Positions 20,130-30,588 of a stretch of 39,488 nucleotides of DNA are shown piece after piece (the first letter of the stretch is position 1; the number at the start of each line of letters is the position of its first letter). The stretch comes from Stentor coeruleus (Eukaryota; Ciliophora; Heterotrichea; Heterotrichida; Stentoridae). The notes beneath the pieces are model-generated. The model saw only the letters and a list, made by a program, of their open reading frames with translations, was not told the origin of the DNA and did no database searches. A program made the translations under genes and the position numbers. The stretch covers positions 1-39,488 of the forward strand of contig MPUH01000703.1 in NCBI GenBank assembly GCA_001970955.1, given 5' to 3'.

Positions 20130-21350
20130 AATAAACTTAAAACTTATTACTTGATTATACCTTTAATATTTTTTGCAATAGACAATAAACAATAGTGGTT
20201 ATCTATTTGCTTTCATATTTAATTCACTGTACAATAAATTTTTTATCGTTTTCTTGCTTTGCTTTAAGTCTTAGCATCAGAAATTTAGCATAGATACTAA
20301 TATTTCTAATAACTATTGAGGAGCTTATCAAAAAATAGCCTCTTTAAATATTCCTGGATTTAGTACTTTTATGCACTTTTATATCTTCTTTCAATCTCTC
20401 AATCATGCTATTGGCTATCAACTTAATATCTTGTTCGAATTATTGTTTTAAATGTTCTTAAACTCCATTACAATCATTTTTTTTAAGTACACTATATTTT
20501 GCTCTTTAGTCTTATTTTAAAATAGCCCTAAAATTCTATTAATTATCTGATTTGTTTAGTAAATTTATATTTAACTTTTTAGTCTTGATTTCATAATATT
20601 TTTACATAATAATCTATATATTCAGATATTCATGATTGAATAACATATTATTATAGGTGGGTTTATCACCTATACTCACATGTCAGTTCTGTTATATTTT
20701 TTTGTAGTATAATGTTTCATAATTTTTTATATATTTATCAATTAATCACTGGGCTTTTTACTTTCTTGATTTAATATTTCTTTGCACTTTGAGTCATAGA
20801 GTTGTGTTTCTGCTAGTTTGTATTTTAATATTCTTTTAAATTAATCATAATTTTTTCGTATATATTTATCGATCAGGCATATTTTTATGAGGTTTATCTC
20901 ATTTGATTTTGAAGTATTGATAAATATGGATTTGATTCCAAGTGTCTTATTATCTAATTTATTTATCTGTGATATAGAGCAGTTCTTAATACAAAACATT
21001 TACTGGTGTCTAAGAAATTAATGTTTAAGGATTACAATAAGTAATGCTATATCTCCAGGAAGACAATAAAATATTTTTTTAGTACTATGCAATAATCAGT
21101 AATTGCACAGTTTGATTTCTTTTTATGTATCATGCCGAATTTTTCCGTTAGATATAATAATTATCAAGGAAGTTCTTTTTGCATTACTATACATAAATAG
21201 CTGCTATTTTATTGTTAGTTTTTGTTTTCTGTTTCGGGATCTTTATTAACAGCAAGAAATCAAAAAATAACAATTTGAGCATGAAAACTTTATTTTAAGC
21301 TTGAAGTGACTCAATATGATTTGATAAAAGAATAGTTTGAAGAAAAAACT
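20130..21350 (-). pseudogene. candidate decayed protein gene (possibly PAS-type), low confidence
   Basis: On the minus strand one frame from about 21350 to 20750, then the next frame to about 20200, gives long protein-like runs broken by TAA, TAG and TGA. The longest (52 codons, from ATG 20999) includes SKSNEINLIKICLIDKYI, and a 31-codon run includes FEQDIKLIANSMIERLKEDI. Many stops sit where a Gln, Trp or Arg codon could have lost one C or G. A PAS-like resemblance around 20990-20850 is weak. Overall stop density is not far below that expected by chance in such AT-rich DNA, so this may be no gene at all. Confidence 0.25.
20652..20674. repeat. perfect 8-bp inverted repeat (hairpin)
   Basis: TATAGGTG (20652-20659), a 7-nt loop, and CACCTATA (20667-20674). 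Not next to any intact gene; function unknown. Confidence 0.6.
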
Positions 21351-22662
21351 AATTCATTTATAGCTTGCCAAAAGATTAGGGATGCATAATTTTTATTATT
21401 ATTAAAGACATTTTTGAATATGTTTAACTGAAAAGTGGTTTAAATTATTTTGGTCAATGAGATAGTAAAGAAAAAGTAATCTTTTCTGTTTTTGATAGTT
21501 TAGCTTTAAGTTTAATAAGATTTTGGTTGAAATATTAAAAATCCTTAGTAAATTTTAAAATTTTAAAAGGACGTTAGAAATTATTCTAAAGTTTATTTTA
21601 TAAGTATTATGGCTGTGAAAATTTCTTATTTGAGATATGAAAATTTATTGAAGTGTTTATATAAATTGATGAAATAAGCTAGAAGAGACTAATTCATCTA
21701 GTTTTTTAACTGAATTTTTTAAGAAATCAAAATCATGCCTGGGAAGTTAAAATTTTTAGATAAAAAAAATAATTCTTTTTGTGTTTCTTATATTTCACCC
21801 TTATATTTGCTTATAAACCCTTTTATCAATTTTAGTCAATATATATTTTTATGTTTGATAACTAATATTTGTTATAATGCTAGAGTTTTTAAAATCAAAC
21901 TGCTGTAAAAAATGTTTAAGTCTGAAAGGATTATGTATATTTTAAAATAAAATCATGCTTTATATAAAATTTGTGTTCACTATTTCCAAAATTTTAGTAT
22001 ATAATAATACTTCTTAATTTTTTCGTAAATAAAGGGTGACTTATTGTGTAATATCATATATTTTCTGTTTAATATCTTACTTTTTCTTATTTTTTTACTT
22101 TGATCACCTTTATATATTATATTTTCCATTGGTTGCTTGATTATCATCAAGTAATTAATAATATTCTTTCTGAAAAGCTTAATCATATTTTAAATAATAA
22201 TATTTTTTGTTCTGTTCCGTGGAAGAAATATAGGTCTTTACTTTGCTATTGACTTCAAATTAAAAAATTTCATTTCAAAGTTAGTAACTATCCAAGACAT
22301 ATCATTGTTGCCATAATTCCAGCTTTATTTGTCAAAATAATTAAAATTTTCTAAGATTGAGTAACTATAAATAGCCTTTGAATAGCTTCATAAATCCTAT
22401 AATATTTATGATATATTAAAATCCCAATATCATTTTTGATAATATTTCTTAAAGGGCTTGCTTAAATCTTGAAGTATTTCATCTCTTCAAATTTTGTTAT
22501 TTTTTTATGGCTAAGACTAAGGCTAAATTTTATTTATATTTGCAAGTGATTAGATTATAGTAATGGAATTTTTAGTTTCATATCTTAAATATTTTATTTT
22601 ATCTGGTATTTCATTGCTATAAGAAGGATTTTACTTGAATTTTGAGTATCTATATTAATTAG

Positions 22663-23142
22663 AAATATACTTCTGATATAAAATGGAAGAGATTCATTTC
22701 CTCTTCACATGGTAAATTTTATAGATTCGAAGATGTAGCTATACCTAATCAAGAAAGTAGATCTACCATGATGCATGCATACTATAAAGAACAGTCTTCA
22801 AATATTAATTTGAGGCACTGGTTTCCTTATTTCAGTATTAAAAATATAAATAAGCTGACTATATAAAAAATTAACTGCTATTAGTAACAACTCATCTTAC
22901 CCCCACAAACTAAAATTATAAGCACGCTTTTTAGGAAAAAACTTCCAACTGTGCAATACTTAAAAATAAATTTAACACGACGAATTCTCTTTATTACATG
23001 TCAGGAGGCATTGCTATTTTTAGTTGAATATTCTAATTATAGAGTTTCAAAATATTTCGAACCTTTTAGTCAGTCTTTGATTATAATCTATATGCAATAC
23101 TTTATTTTAGATTTCACTAAAAAACCAAACGTCCTTAACTAA
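22663..23142 (+). pseudogene. candidate relic of a Piwi/Argonaute gene (PAZ-like tract)
   Basis: One + strand frame is open for 67 codons (22663-22863), meets TAA, TAG and TAA within 24 bases, then is open again for 84 codons to 23142. The first run carries a PAZ-like order: GKFYRFEDV (compare the Piwi consensus K-x-YR[IV]DDI), then STM and AYYKEQ (compare STF and EYY[KR]), then a hydrophobic strand where QP[LV]L is usual. The second run opens with QLILPP, where PAZ has LIPEL. No ATG or intact PIWI catalytic region is present, and no 15-nt intron removes the stops. Piwi proteins guide DNA elimination in ciliates. The assignment is by eye only. Confidence 0.33.
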
Positions 23143-23881
23143 TGCATTTCTTATTTTTTAGTAATTCAAACTTTAAGGTCTAAAGTTCAAATTCTTAGAT
23201 TATTTTTTAAAATCTCAAATTGAATTCATTAATTTTTGTACAAAAGTTTAGGTGAATGCTGAATTATCAAGTAAGGATAATTAAGATTAAAGATGAATTG
23301 AGCTTTAAAGTAAATTTAGAGATCAGTTATAAAATTTTTTTTTACAGAAGTGGAATTCTATGTTGAAAATTTATCTTGTGATTATTTAATTTTCTTAAAA
23401 TTGATGAAGTCGTTGGATATCTGAATTTAGAATATTTTAGCTAATATTAATAAAACAATTGATGCATATAGAATTTTAATATTTGTTATATTATCATTTA
23501 GTATAATTATGAGAGAAACCACTAAAGAGCTTCTAATAATATTTTGCTATAAAAATCAAGTTAGCCAATAAATCTCTAATATAGAATTTATATTTAATCA
23601 TGGCTTTTTTAACAATCAACTTTCACTTTTTATTCTTGCAATATAAATTTTAATCATTTTAGAATAGCAACTTTCTACATCAAACTTAAACTTTTTGACA
23701 AGATTCAGTATATAATATATCTTTAAATCACATAATATTAAAGTATTTCAACTTAATTCATACCCATTTATAAATAAAATTTTATTATCAAGCACTAAAA
23801 TCCTTCACTTAATCTAATACTTCACAGCTAATAGCCAACTTATAATAAAAACAATAAACATAATAATTTCCTTTAGAAAAT

Positions 23882-24028
23882 CCCGTCTTCTCACTATCTA
23901 AACTAAAATCTTCTAAAAAATACCTAAAATCACTCCTCATATTCTAACAATTGAGTAACCCGTCTTCTCACTATCTAAACTAAAATCTTCTAAAAAATAC
24001 CTAAAATCACTCCTCATATTCTAACAAT
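23882..24028. repeat. 70-bp direct repeat, 77-bp period
   Basis: Copies begin at 23882 and 23959, identical for 70 bp and separated by GAGTAA-type spacer. No N lies between them. Located 3' of VDAC. Confidence 0.9.
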
Positions 24029-24128
24029 TTTTTAAACCTTCTATTCTAACTATTGATTAATCTTAATTCTAAACCCNAATTTTTTAAACCTTCTATTCTA
24101 ACTATTGATTAATCTTAATTCTAAACCC
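24026..24128. repeat. 51-bp direct repeat flanking a single N at 24077
   Basis: 24026-24076 equals 24078-24128. The second copy includes the last coding bases and stop of VDAC, so the first is a stray copy of the VDAC 3' end, as expected from an unmerged assembly overlap. Confidence 0.88.
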
Positions 24129-24971
24129 AACCTGAAAATGCAACTGTGAATCAAGAATATTAGCTTGTCCAGCCGTGATAAGCGTGACCATATCCCCAAC
24201 TTTATTCCTCAAACTAATCCCAAGCATCCCAGTATCATCAAGTCTGCCTTTTAACTCTTTCCCATCATCAACTCTTAGTCTCCCAGCCACAGAAGATTGA
24301 CATCCACCATTTAATTTCTCATAAACCACCTGTCCTGCTAAATCAAAATCTTTACTAACTTTATAATAAAGAGATCCAAGTATATGCCCAAATTTATATT
24401 GTTTAGGACTATTAGACAAATGTTTAATAACAAGTCTATAATCATCTCTAAACCACCAAAAGCCCATATCATATTTGCTTAATCTTTTATGTTCAGAGTT
24501 TATAGTCAAATCAACTCCAAGTCCACATTGTTTATATTGACTTGTAGCTTGGATGTTTACTGATTTAAGATTTTCTAAGCTTAGATGTGATTTTATATAC
24601 TTGCTGGTATATTCGCAAGATAATTTGAATGTAGAAGTGTTTTGAAGTTTGCTATGATTTAAGTCGGCGAGGAATTTTAAGGATTTATTCCATTCTGGGG
24701 TATAAGAGAATGAGTTTTTGAAGGATTTGTCAGTGGATAAGGTTTGAGTGTAGGAATATGGGGAAGAGTTGTAGGTAAATGAAGTAGATGAGGCTGTGTA
24801 TGATGAATGCTCAGAGTCTAAGAGTTGTTTGAATGATGCTTTGTAAAGAAGGTTTAAAGACGGAGCTTTGCAGTATGTGGTGATGGCAAAAGCTTGGCCG
24901 AAACAAAAACCTTTTTTCACAAGATCTTCTTGGAACTTGGTTAGGTCGTTATACCATTCAAGTTTAGCCAT
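24102..24971 (-). CDS. mitochondrial outer-membrane porin (VDAC)
   Basis: 289 residues, close to the ~283 typical of VDAC. It forms the voltage-dependent anion channel that passes metabolites and nucleotides across the mitochondrial outer membrane. The short N-terminal segment (WYNDLTKFQEDLVKKGF) matches the amphipathic N-terminal region of VDAC and leads into alternating polar/hydrophobic strands to the C-terminus, which ends in a typical terminal strand (HFQVGFRIKINQ, stop TAG). There is no signal peptide or helical membrane segment, as expected of a Porin_3 beta-barrel. Tom40 belongs to the same superfamily and is the main alternative, but the N-terminus and length favour VDAC. No intron is evident. 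The last bases are duplicated beyond an assembly N at 24077. Confidence 0.78.
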   Translation of the reverse strand: MAKLEWYNDLTKFQEDLVKKGFCFGQAFAITTYCKAPSLNLLYKASFKQLLDSEHSSYTASSTSFTYNSSPYSYTQTLSTDKSFKNSFSYTPEWNKSLKFLADLNHSKLQNTSTFKLSCEYTSKYIKSHLSLENLKSVNIQATSQYKQCGLGVDLTINSEHKRLSKYDMGFWWFRDDYRLVIKHLSNSPKQYKFGHILGSLYYKVSKDFDLAGQVVYEKLNGGCQSSVAGRLRVDDGKELKGRLDDTGMLGISLRNKVGDMVTLITAGQANILDSQLHFQVGFRIKINQ

Positions 24972-25671
24972 GATGTGATTTATTATTAATATGGGAAAAG
25001 TGAACTTTAGTTGAAGTAGATGCTAGGTTTAGAAATTAAAAAAGTTAATTTTTGATGTGATTTTAGCTAATGATGAAGTTGTGCTTAAATACGTGTAGAT
25101 CTGAAAAAGGTATCAGCAATTGTGAAATTTTGACAATTTTATGGCTAAATAGATTTTTGGATTATAAATACTATAGCTATGATATAGAGTTAGTTGACTT
25201 TGACTTATTGAAAATTAAAGTTTTATGATTTTATGTGAAATGCTTGAAGGATTTTTTAAAGATACCTTCTATATCTTTTTATCGATCTTAGGGTATTTGA
25301 GTTTTTTTAATTTTTACAGTGGAAGCTGCTTTTTGGAAATGCAAGTTAGTGGTAAAGATTAAGATAATATTATTTGTAAATATTAGCAAATAGTTTTTTA
25401 CTATATTTTACTAATAGACTATTTTCATATTTATTTACTATGTACTAAGATAGATCTTTGCATATATCAAGTTTGTGTGTCCATTAAATTTAAAGTTAAT
25501 TTTGCTAGTTTTTGATGATAATAAATTAAATTACAATGCATATGCTGCAAAACACTTACTTAAACTATTCTAATATATATTTTAATCAGATAGTCTAAAA
25601 TACAAATAAAATACTAGATATGACAAATATAAGCATTTATTAATAATAGTCATTTTATTTATATAATTAGA
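24972..25671. other. 700-bp intergenic region, no gene seen
   Basis: The first ~120 bp are G-rich on +, the expected promoter side of VDAC (-). The remainder is low-complexity A/T with mild C excess toward 25600, the 3' side of the hydrolase. No repeat or RNA gene was recognised. Confidence 0.5.
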
Positions 25672-26706
25672 TTATTTTTTTGAAGGAATTATGCTATAAT
25701 AATCTGCTGCAGCCTTAGATACTGTCATAGATCTTTCCTGTTCATGCTCTTGTCCAATTATTAGCTCTTCACGTGTTCTAGCTCTTTCTTCAACATCTTC
25801 ATTAACTAAATGTGGAGGGATTAGAATAGGTGCTGCTTTTAAATCAAGAACTTTCAAATGCCTGCAAAAAAACCTACCAACTTCTCGACAAAACTCCGAC
25901 GGCCTCATATCATTATGTTCTCCTCTAAATATAGAAATATGACTCTCACCTCCATATTCAACTTGTATTTTCTCAAACTGTTTACAAGGAACAAGTTCAT
26001 CATTAGTAGAATATGCAATAATAGCTGGAATGTTAATTTTCTTCACATGCTTAATAGGTTTAAGTTTCTTAATATCAAAATTAGCAATTTTCATAATGCT
26101 ACTTCTGATTAAAGCAAAAATTATTCTTAATAGAAACTTTGGCACATATTTAGCCTTAGCCCTAGCAAGATTCATAGCAACACCTTTAAGTTTAGCATAA
26201 GGGCTATCAAGTACTAAAGCTTCAATACCTTTAGGGTTACTACTTGCATATAAAATAGCTGTTGCTGCTCCCATACTTCTTCCCCATATACCTATACTCC
26301 CTACTCTTCTTTCTTCTTTTAAATAATCAACCAGATTAGCTAAATCATATTGTTCATACCATCCTAATGATATATAATCACCTTCAGAAAGACCACAACC
26401 AGGAAAGTCAATTGATACTAATGTAATGTTTCCTGTTAATAAATAGATACTATTTAGAGCTTCAAGTCTACAACTAGAATTCCCATGTAAATATATTACA
26501 CAAGGAAGGATTGGTGAGATTCTTTCGGAATCTATTGGTTCATAATGAGATGCAACTATACGAAAACCTTGTACGCTTGTTAGAGTAAAATCTGTTCGCT
26601 TGCAATTTTTACATCCCATTTGAAACTCGCAGTCTCCAAGGTCTAGAATCCGGTAATTTTCACGTGGAGGACGGATTATTGCTTTCCATAAGTCTTCGTA
26701 AGACAT
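25672..26706 (-). CDS. alpha/beta-hydrolase (serine hydrolase, BEM46/ABHD-like)
   Basis: 344 residues. The fold is clear: YLHGNSS oxyanion segment (72-78), FPGCGLSEG (101-109), nucleophile elbow GRSMGA with Ser144, acid Asp236 in STNDELVP and His264 in GEHNDMRP. The complete triad predicts an active esterase, thioesterase or peptidase. Related ABHD17/BEM46-type enzymes act on acylated proteins or lipids; the substrate here cannot be told. Residues 1-45 include a Cys-containing lead (CEFQMGCKNC), but there is no signal peptide or membrane helix. The C-terminal 50 residues are a charged tail after the last helix. It lies 191 bp from the start of the kinase-like gene and on the same strand. Confidence 0.88.
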   Translation of the reverse strand: MSYEDLWKAIIRPPRENYRILDLGDCEFQMGCKNCKRTDFTLTSVQGFRIVASHYEPIDSERISPILPCVIYLHGNSSCRLEALNSIYLLTGNITLVSIDFPGCGLSEGDYISLGWYEQYDLANLVDYLKEERRVGSIGIWGRSMGAATAILYASSNPKGIEALVLDSPYAKLKGVAMNLARAKAKYVPKFLLRIIFALIRSSIMKIANFDIKKLKPIKHVKKINIPAIIAYSTNDELVPCKQFEKIQVEYGGESHISIFRGEHNDMRPSEFCREVGRFFCRHLKVLDLKAAPILIPPHLVNEDVEERARTREELIIGQEHEQERSMTVSKAAADYYSIIPSKK

Positions 26707-26897
26707 ATATTTTATTTATTTTGTGTGTTTTTAGTTAGAGTTTATGGGATTTATGATTTTTTTTTTGCTTGTGATTTGAATATGATTAATGATATTTTAG
26801 AGAGAGGATGATTATATGTGGAAAGCTGTAAAAGAGATTGCGAAAATGTAGAGAAATTTTAAAGAATAAGCTAAAATATGGATTTTATAAGTGTTTT

Positions 26898-28628
26898 TTA
26901 TTTGGTAATAGTTAATGCGCTAAACACAAGATGAAAAGTGGGTCTGCTTTGTGGGTTAATATTCCAACAGCTTTTAATAAGCTCCTGCACTCCAGGGACT
27001 TCAAATTCCTCCAAAGCTGGCCTATATTCCTGTTCCACAACCATTTCCTTAAGTTTTTTCAAGGAATAATCAGGAAAAGGTTCCTTTTCAGTCATAATCT
27101 CCCACAAAATCATCCCAAAACTATAAACATCATCATGAGTTGTCGCTTTAATCACCACATTTCCCCCTTCTTTAAGCACTTCAGGTGAACTCCAAGCTGA
27201 TTTGTTACTATAATTCCCCAATAGCCCAACATATTTCTTCAAATGAACCATGCCTAGATCTGATACAAGAATATTTCTTGAATCTAATAATATGTTATGT
27301 GAAGTCAAATGCCCATGTATTCGGCCTTGATCATGAAGGAGTTTCATACTAAAAGCGATTTCTCGGGCAAGTTCGATTTTTTTTTGTAATGAGAATTTGA
27401 GTTTTTTCTCATGAAGGGCTGAATAAAGAGACCCACCTGATATATATGGCATGATTATATCGAAGGTTTTGTTTTGTGTGGGTTTTTTTATCACAACTCG
27501 GATGTTAGTCATTAGGTATGGGTTTGTTATGCTTTTCATATCATTGATTTCTTCTTCAAGTTTTTCTATTACGTAAGCGCTTATTCGGTTTAGAATAAGT
27601 CTTCTGACTACAACAGTTGCGTTATTTGATATTCCTTCATAAAGGGTGCCTAGTTTGCCTTTCTGGTTGAAAATTTCTTTGTTTATCAGCACTCCTGAAT
27701 CTGCAGTAGATGTCTCTTGCAACTCCACAACAAAATTATGCTCAGAGTTTCTATCAAATAATGACTTCGAGTTCCTATCAACCATAGGAATTGTTTCTGC
27801 AGCAAACTCTTGAGGTAAGAAAATTTTATAAAACGAAGCCCTCATGACCAAATAATAGCACAACAACTCACTGCATAAAAAGTCGATAACCGTGACAATA
27901 AGTGGTAATGTATTATCAGATATTTCATTAAGTTCTTCAGGGTTATTCAATTCTGATTCTCTAACAACAAGTAAAATTGTATGTAAAATCCTACCAACAC
28001 TCCATACAAAAGCAGCTAAATTGACTCTTTTCATCTTTTTAGCAGCAACTTGACTCTTAAAAGGTATTCCTGAGTATTTAAACTGTAAGTAAACACTAGC
28101 GCATATAATAGCGACACTTGCTAAAACCATCCACAAGCATTGCTGGAGCATGATAGTACTTCTTTTAAGACTATTAAGAGCTAAAAATCCATAAAGCATG
28201 ATTTCTAAAGCAATCCAAGCTAGAAGGACCTTAAGAGTTATAATAGCAGCTCTATATAAATAAGAAGTTGACCCAATAGGTAAATTATTGTCGTCAGATT
28301 CAATCCTGGTGAAAATATTGCACATGATCATAATCCACAAAAGCACTAAAAGACTACTTGTAAGTAAAGTGTCAGGTAAAGTTAGGAGGATGAAAGACAG
28401 GACTGAGTTGCGTAGTTGGATTTGTTCTGAAAATATGCAAATGGACCAGAAACTGATCACTCGCATTAGGATTTGGACTAGTAGGAAATAGTATAATAGC
28501 TTAGCAGAACGCCATTCAGGTAAGAATCGAAAGAATCCTTTGACACGGAAGATACAGAAGATTAAGCAGATTGTATAGACTAATGAAAGAGAGAGGAAGA
28601 TCAGGTAGACATCAGCACTAATTTCCAT
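26898..28628 (-). CDS. seven-transmembrane protein fused to a TKL-type pseudokinase
   Basis: 576 residues. Seven hydrophobic helices lie at about 7-29, 43-65, 76-106, 127-151, 161-183, 203-222 and 241-263. A ~50-residue linker precedes a kinase fold (312-574) with TKL-like features: GGSLYSALHE, DVYSFGMILWEIMT and CWNxxPxxRP. Key residues are lost. The glycine loop is degenerate (GKLGTLYEG), the beta-3 Lys is Arg342 (VVVRRL), and HRD reads H-G-H with the catalytic Asp replaced by His440. Asn445 and Asp457 (DLG) remain. This predicts a receptor-like protein signalling through a catalytically dead cytosolic domain. The 7TM part may belong to a ciliate-expanded receptor-like family. The start MEISADVYLIF is the first ATG, with no signal peptide before TM1. 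Confidence 0.85.
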   Translation of the reverse strand: MEISADVYLIFLSLSLVYTICLIFCIFRVKGFFRFLPEWRSAKLLYYFLLVQILMRVISFWSICIFSEQIQLRNSVLSFILLTLPDTLLTSSLLVLLWIMIMCNIFTRIESDDNNLPIGSTSYLYRAAIITLKVLLAWIALEIMLYGFLALNSLKRSTIMLQQCLWMVLASVAIICASVYLQFKYSGIPFKSQVAAKKMKRVNLAAFVWSVGRILHTILLVVRESELNNPEELNEISDNTLPLIVTVIDFLCSELLCYYLVMRASFYKIFLPQEFAAETIPMVDRNSKSLFDRNSEHNFVVELQETSTADSGVLINKEIFNQKGKLGTLYEGISNNATVVVRRLILNRISAYVIEKLEEEINDMKSITNPYLMTNIRVVIKKPTQNKTFDIIMPYISGGSLYSALHEKKLKFSLQKKIELAREIAFSMKLLHDQGRIHGHLTSHNILLDSRNILVSDLGMVHLKKYVGLLGNYSNKSAWSSPEVLKEGGNVVIKATTHDDVYSFGMILWEIMTEKEPFPDYSLKKLKEMVVEQEYRPALEEFEVPGVQELIKSCWNINPQSRPTFHLVFSALTITK

Positions 28629-29388
28629 AATTTTATAGGTTAGAAAATTTCTGAGGATTTATGATAGGGATTTTTAAAGAGAAGAATCGTTAGAGTTGTG
28701 TGAAAGATTGAAAAAAAAAAGTGTAGTTAGGAAAGTACAGGGATGGAGGGAAATTGTAGGTGATTTTGAAAGTGTTTGAGGAAAAAAATGAGTATATACT
28801 AGTTTAATGATATAGGAAAAATATAATAGATTTATGATATTAAAGAATGTGGATTAGGATATAATTATTTGATAAAGGATATATTATAATATATAAGAAC
28901 AGTATAGTGATGAGCTATGGTTTTGGAATAAATATTATTATTTGTATAAATCTCATGAAAATTATCAAGATAACGATTACCAATGCTTGAATTCAAAGTT
29001 TATCAAATTATAGCGGGCATTTTTTAAGCTTTGAACACCTTATTTGATTTTTAACATTTAGATATATTATAAAGTCTACTAACAGTATAATTTAGAAATT
29101 TAACATAAAAATTTTGCTATCAAAAAAACATTTCAATATCAGATCTATCAAAATATCCCATAATCAAATCAGCATATGTCAATAAAATCATAATTTCTTC
29201 AATCTTAATTACACAAATAATCACCTATTTTCATCATCTTTGCCTATATACACCATTTCTATAAATCCATCCTGCTTTTTCATATCTTAAACCTCATCAT
29301 TTCTATGCATAAACACTATTAAAATATCTAATCAATCCATTAATCATAAAACCCTAATCAACAAGCCTTTAATATTTATAAAATCACT
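28629..29388. other. 760-bp intergenic region, no gene seen
   Basis: 28630-28800 is G/A-rich on + (5' flank of the minus-strand 7TM-pseudokinase). 29120-29388 is C-rich and G-poor on + (3' flank of the minus-strand coiled-coil gene). The middle is plain A/T. Confidence 0.5.
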
Positions 29389-30294
29389 TTAGTTTACCTT
29401 ATTATAGTTAGTCCCTGCATGACTATGTTTACGTGGTTTATCAGGTATACCAGAAGATTTTTTCACTCCACGAGTTGAACTCAAAAATTGACTCTCAGTC
29501 CTTTTCAAATCCACTCTTCCTGAAATCGGGGATTTCGACCCTGATTTCTTCAATTCACCCTTCGACATATTCCTACACCTTTCTGTAAGTTGTGGTGGTG
29601 CTCTATTCTCATCTTGAACCTCTTCATAATGTATTTTTTTCCCATGCGTATCTTGTTTATTTTCTTTATAACCTATTTTTTCATTAGTATGCTCACGATT
29701 CAAGATATCCAGTTTTCTTTGTAGGTAACTCACTTCCATTTCGAGTTTTTTGTTAGTTTTTTCTAATTCAGAATTTTTTTGTGAGTCTTTTTGGGCAATT
29801 CCTTTAAGCATGTTTAGTTCTTTGATGTATCTGATTTTATCATCGTTATTATCAGCTTGTTTTTCTAGGTTTTTAACTTTTTCAGTCAAACGAAAATTCT
29901 CTTTTTTTAAAGCATCGAGTATGTTGTTTACATGCAAATCTTCTTTGTTTTTTTCTAGTTCTTCTAATTTGGCTTGTGTAGAGTCGATGTGTAGTTTCAT
30001 TTGCTGTTCGATTTTTATATGATGTCGAACTTCACCTTCTAGTTTTTGTAAAGCTTTTTGGTACTGTTCATGGGCTTTGTAGTTTTTGTACTCGTCGATC
30101 ATCATGAAATTTCTTTTGATTTTTAGTAAGTCTTTTATGTTTTCAGTGATTAATTCAAGGGCTTGGTTCACTTCTAGTCTTAGTACTTCATTGAGGTCTA
30201 ATATAGAGTCATCAAGGTCACATTGCATTGAAGATAGTTCAGTGTGTAGGAAGACACAGATATCGATGATTTTTCGCTCGAGCGACTTAGACAT
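29389..30294 (-). CDS. coiled-coil protein with a basic tail, unrecognised
   Basis: 301 residues. Residues about 45-215 form a nearly continuous coiled coil, rich in Lys, Glu, Leu and Asn, without Pro (for example LEELEKNKEDLHVN). The last 85 residues are basic, Ser/Pro/Lys-rich and probably disordered (KKSGSKSPISGRVDLKR), like microtubule- or filament-binding tails. The N-terminal 45 residues are helical and acidic. The start MSKSLERK is the first ATG. No membrane segment, enzyme motif or intron is visible. Likely structural or cytoskeletal; no family named. Confidence 0.78.
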   Translation of the reverse strand: MSKSLERKIIDICVFLHTELSSMQCDLDDSILDLNEVLRLEVNQALELITENIKDLLKIKRNFMMIDEYKNYKAHEQYQKALQKLEGEVRHHIKIEQQMKLHIDSTQAKLEELEKNKEDLHVNNILDALKKENFRLTEKVKNLEKQADNNDDKIRYIKELNMLKGIAQKDSQKNSELEKTNKKLEMEVSYLQRKLDILNREHTNEKIGYKENKQDTHGKKIHYEEVQDENRAPPQLTERCRNMSKGELKKSGSKSPISGRVDLKRTESQFLSSTRGVKKSSGIPDKPRKHSHAGTNYNKVN

Positions 30295-30588
30295 TTATTT
30301 AAATTATAGTTAGCTTTCATATGAATTATCCCGGATTTTATGTATGAATAGTTCGCATGAGTGAATGAGGAAAGATTAGATGAAGAGAGCTGATTGGGTA
30401 AGGAATAACTTGCTAAATTTTAATCTATAAAGTTTTCTACAGTTACCATTGAGATAAAATATATCCTGATTGCATAAAATGTGTTGAATATTGTTATGCT
30501 CAAGAAACATTTTGATTTATATATCTTCAGTATTTTGTATTTTAGAAATATAGCATATTTTCCCTTAAAAACTTATCTACACATATTA

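Larger units (their letters stand above)
18667..24025. other. 5.4-kb gene-poor AT-rich block
   Basis: No intact gene. 18670-19080 is G-rich on +, the pyrimidine-rich sense 5' flank of LRR paralog B, and includes a duplicated segment with an N. Next come a 92-bp tandem duplication (19934-20117), a minus-strand relic-like tract (20130-21350), low-complexity DNA (21350-22650), a + strand PAZ-like relic (22660-23145), and a C-rich G-poor 3' flank of VDAC (23640-24025) with a 77-bp-period duplication. Confidence 0.5.

Noticed and set aside
21980..22186. 68-codon minus-strand frame
   Set aside because: Almost only Lys, Ile, Asn and Tyr, as expected by chance in A/T-rich DNA; no motif and no supporting flank skew.
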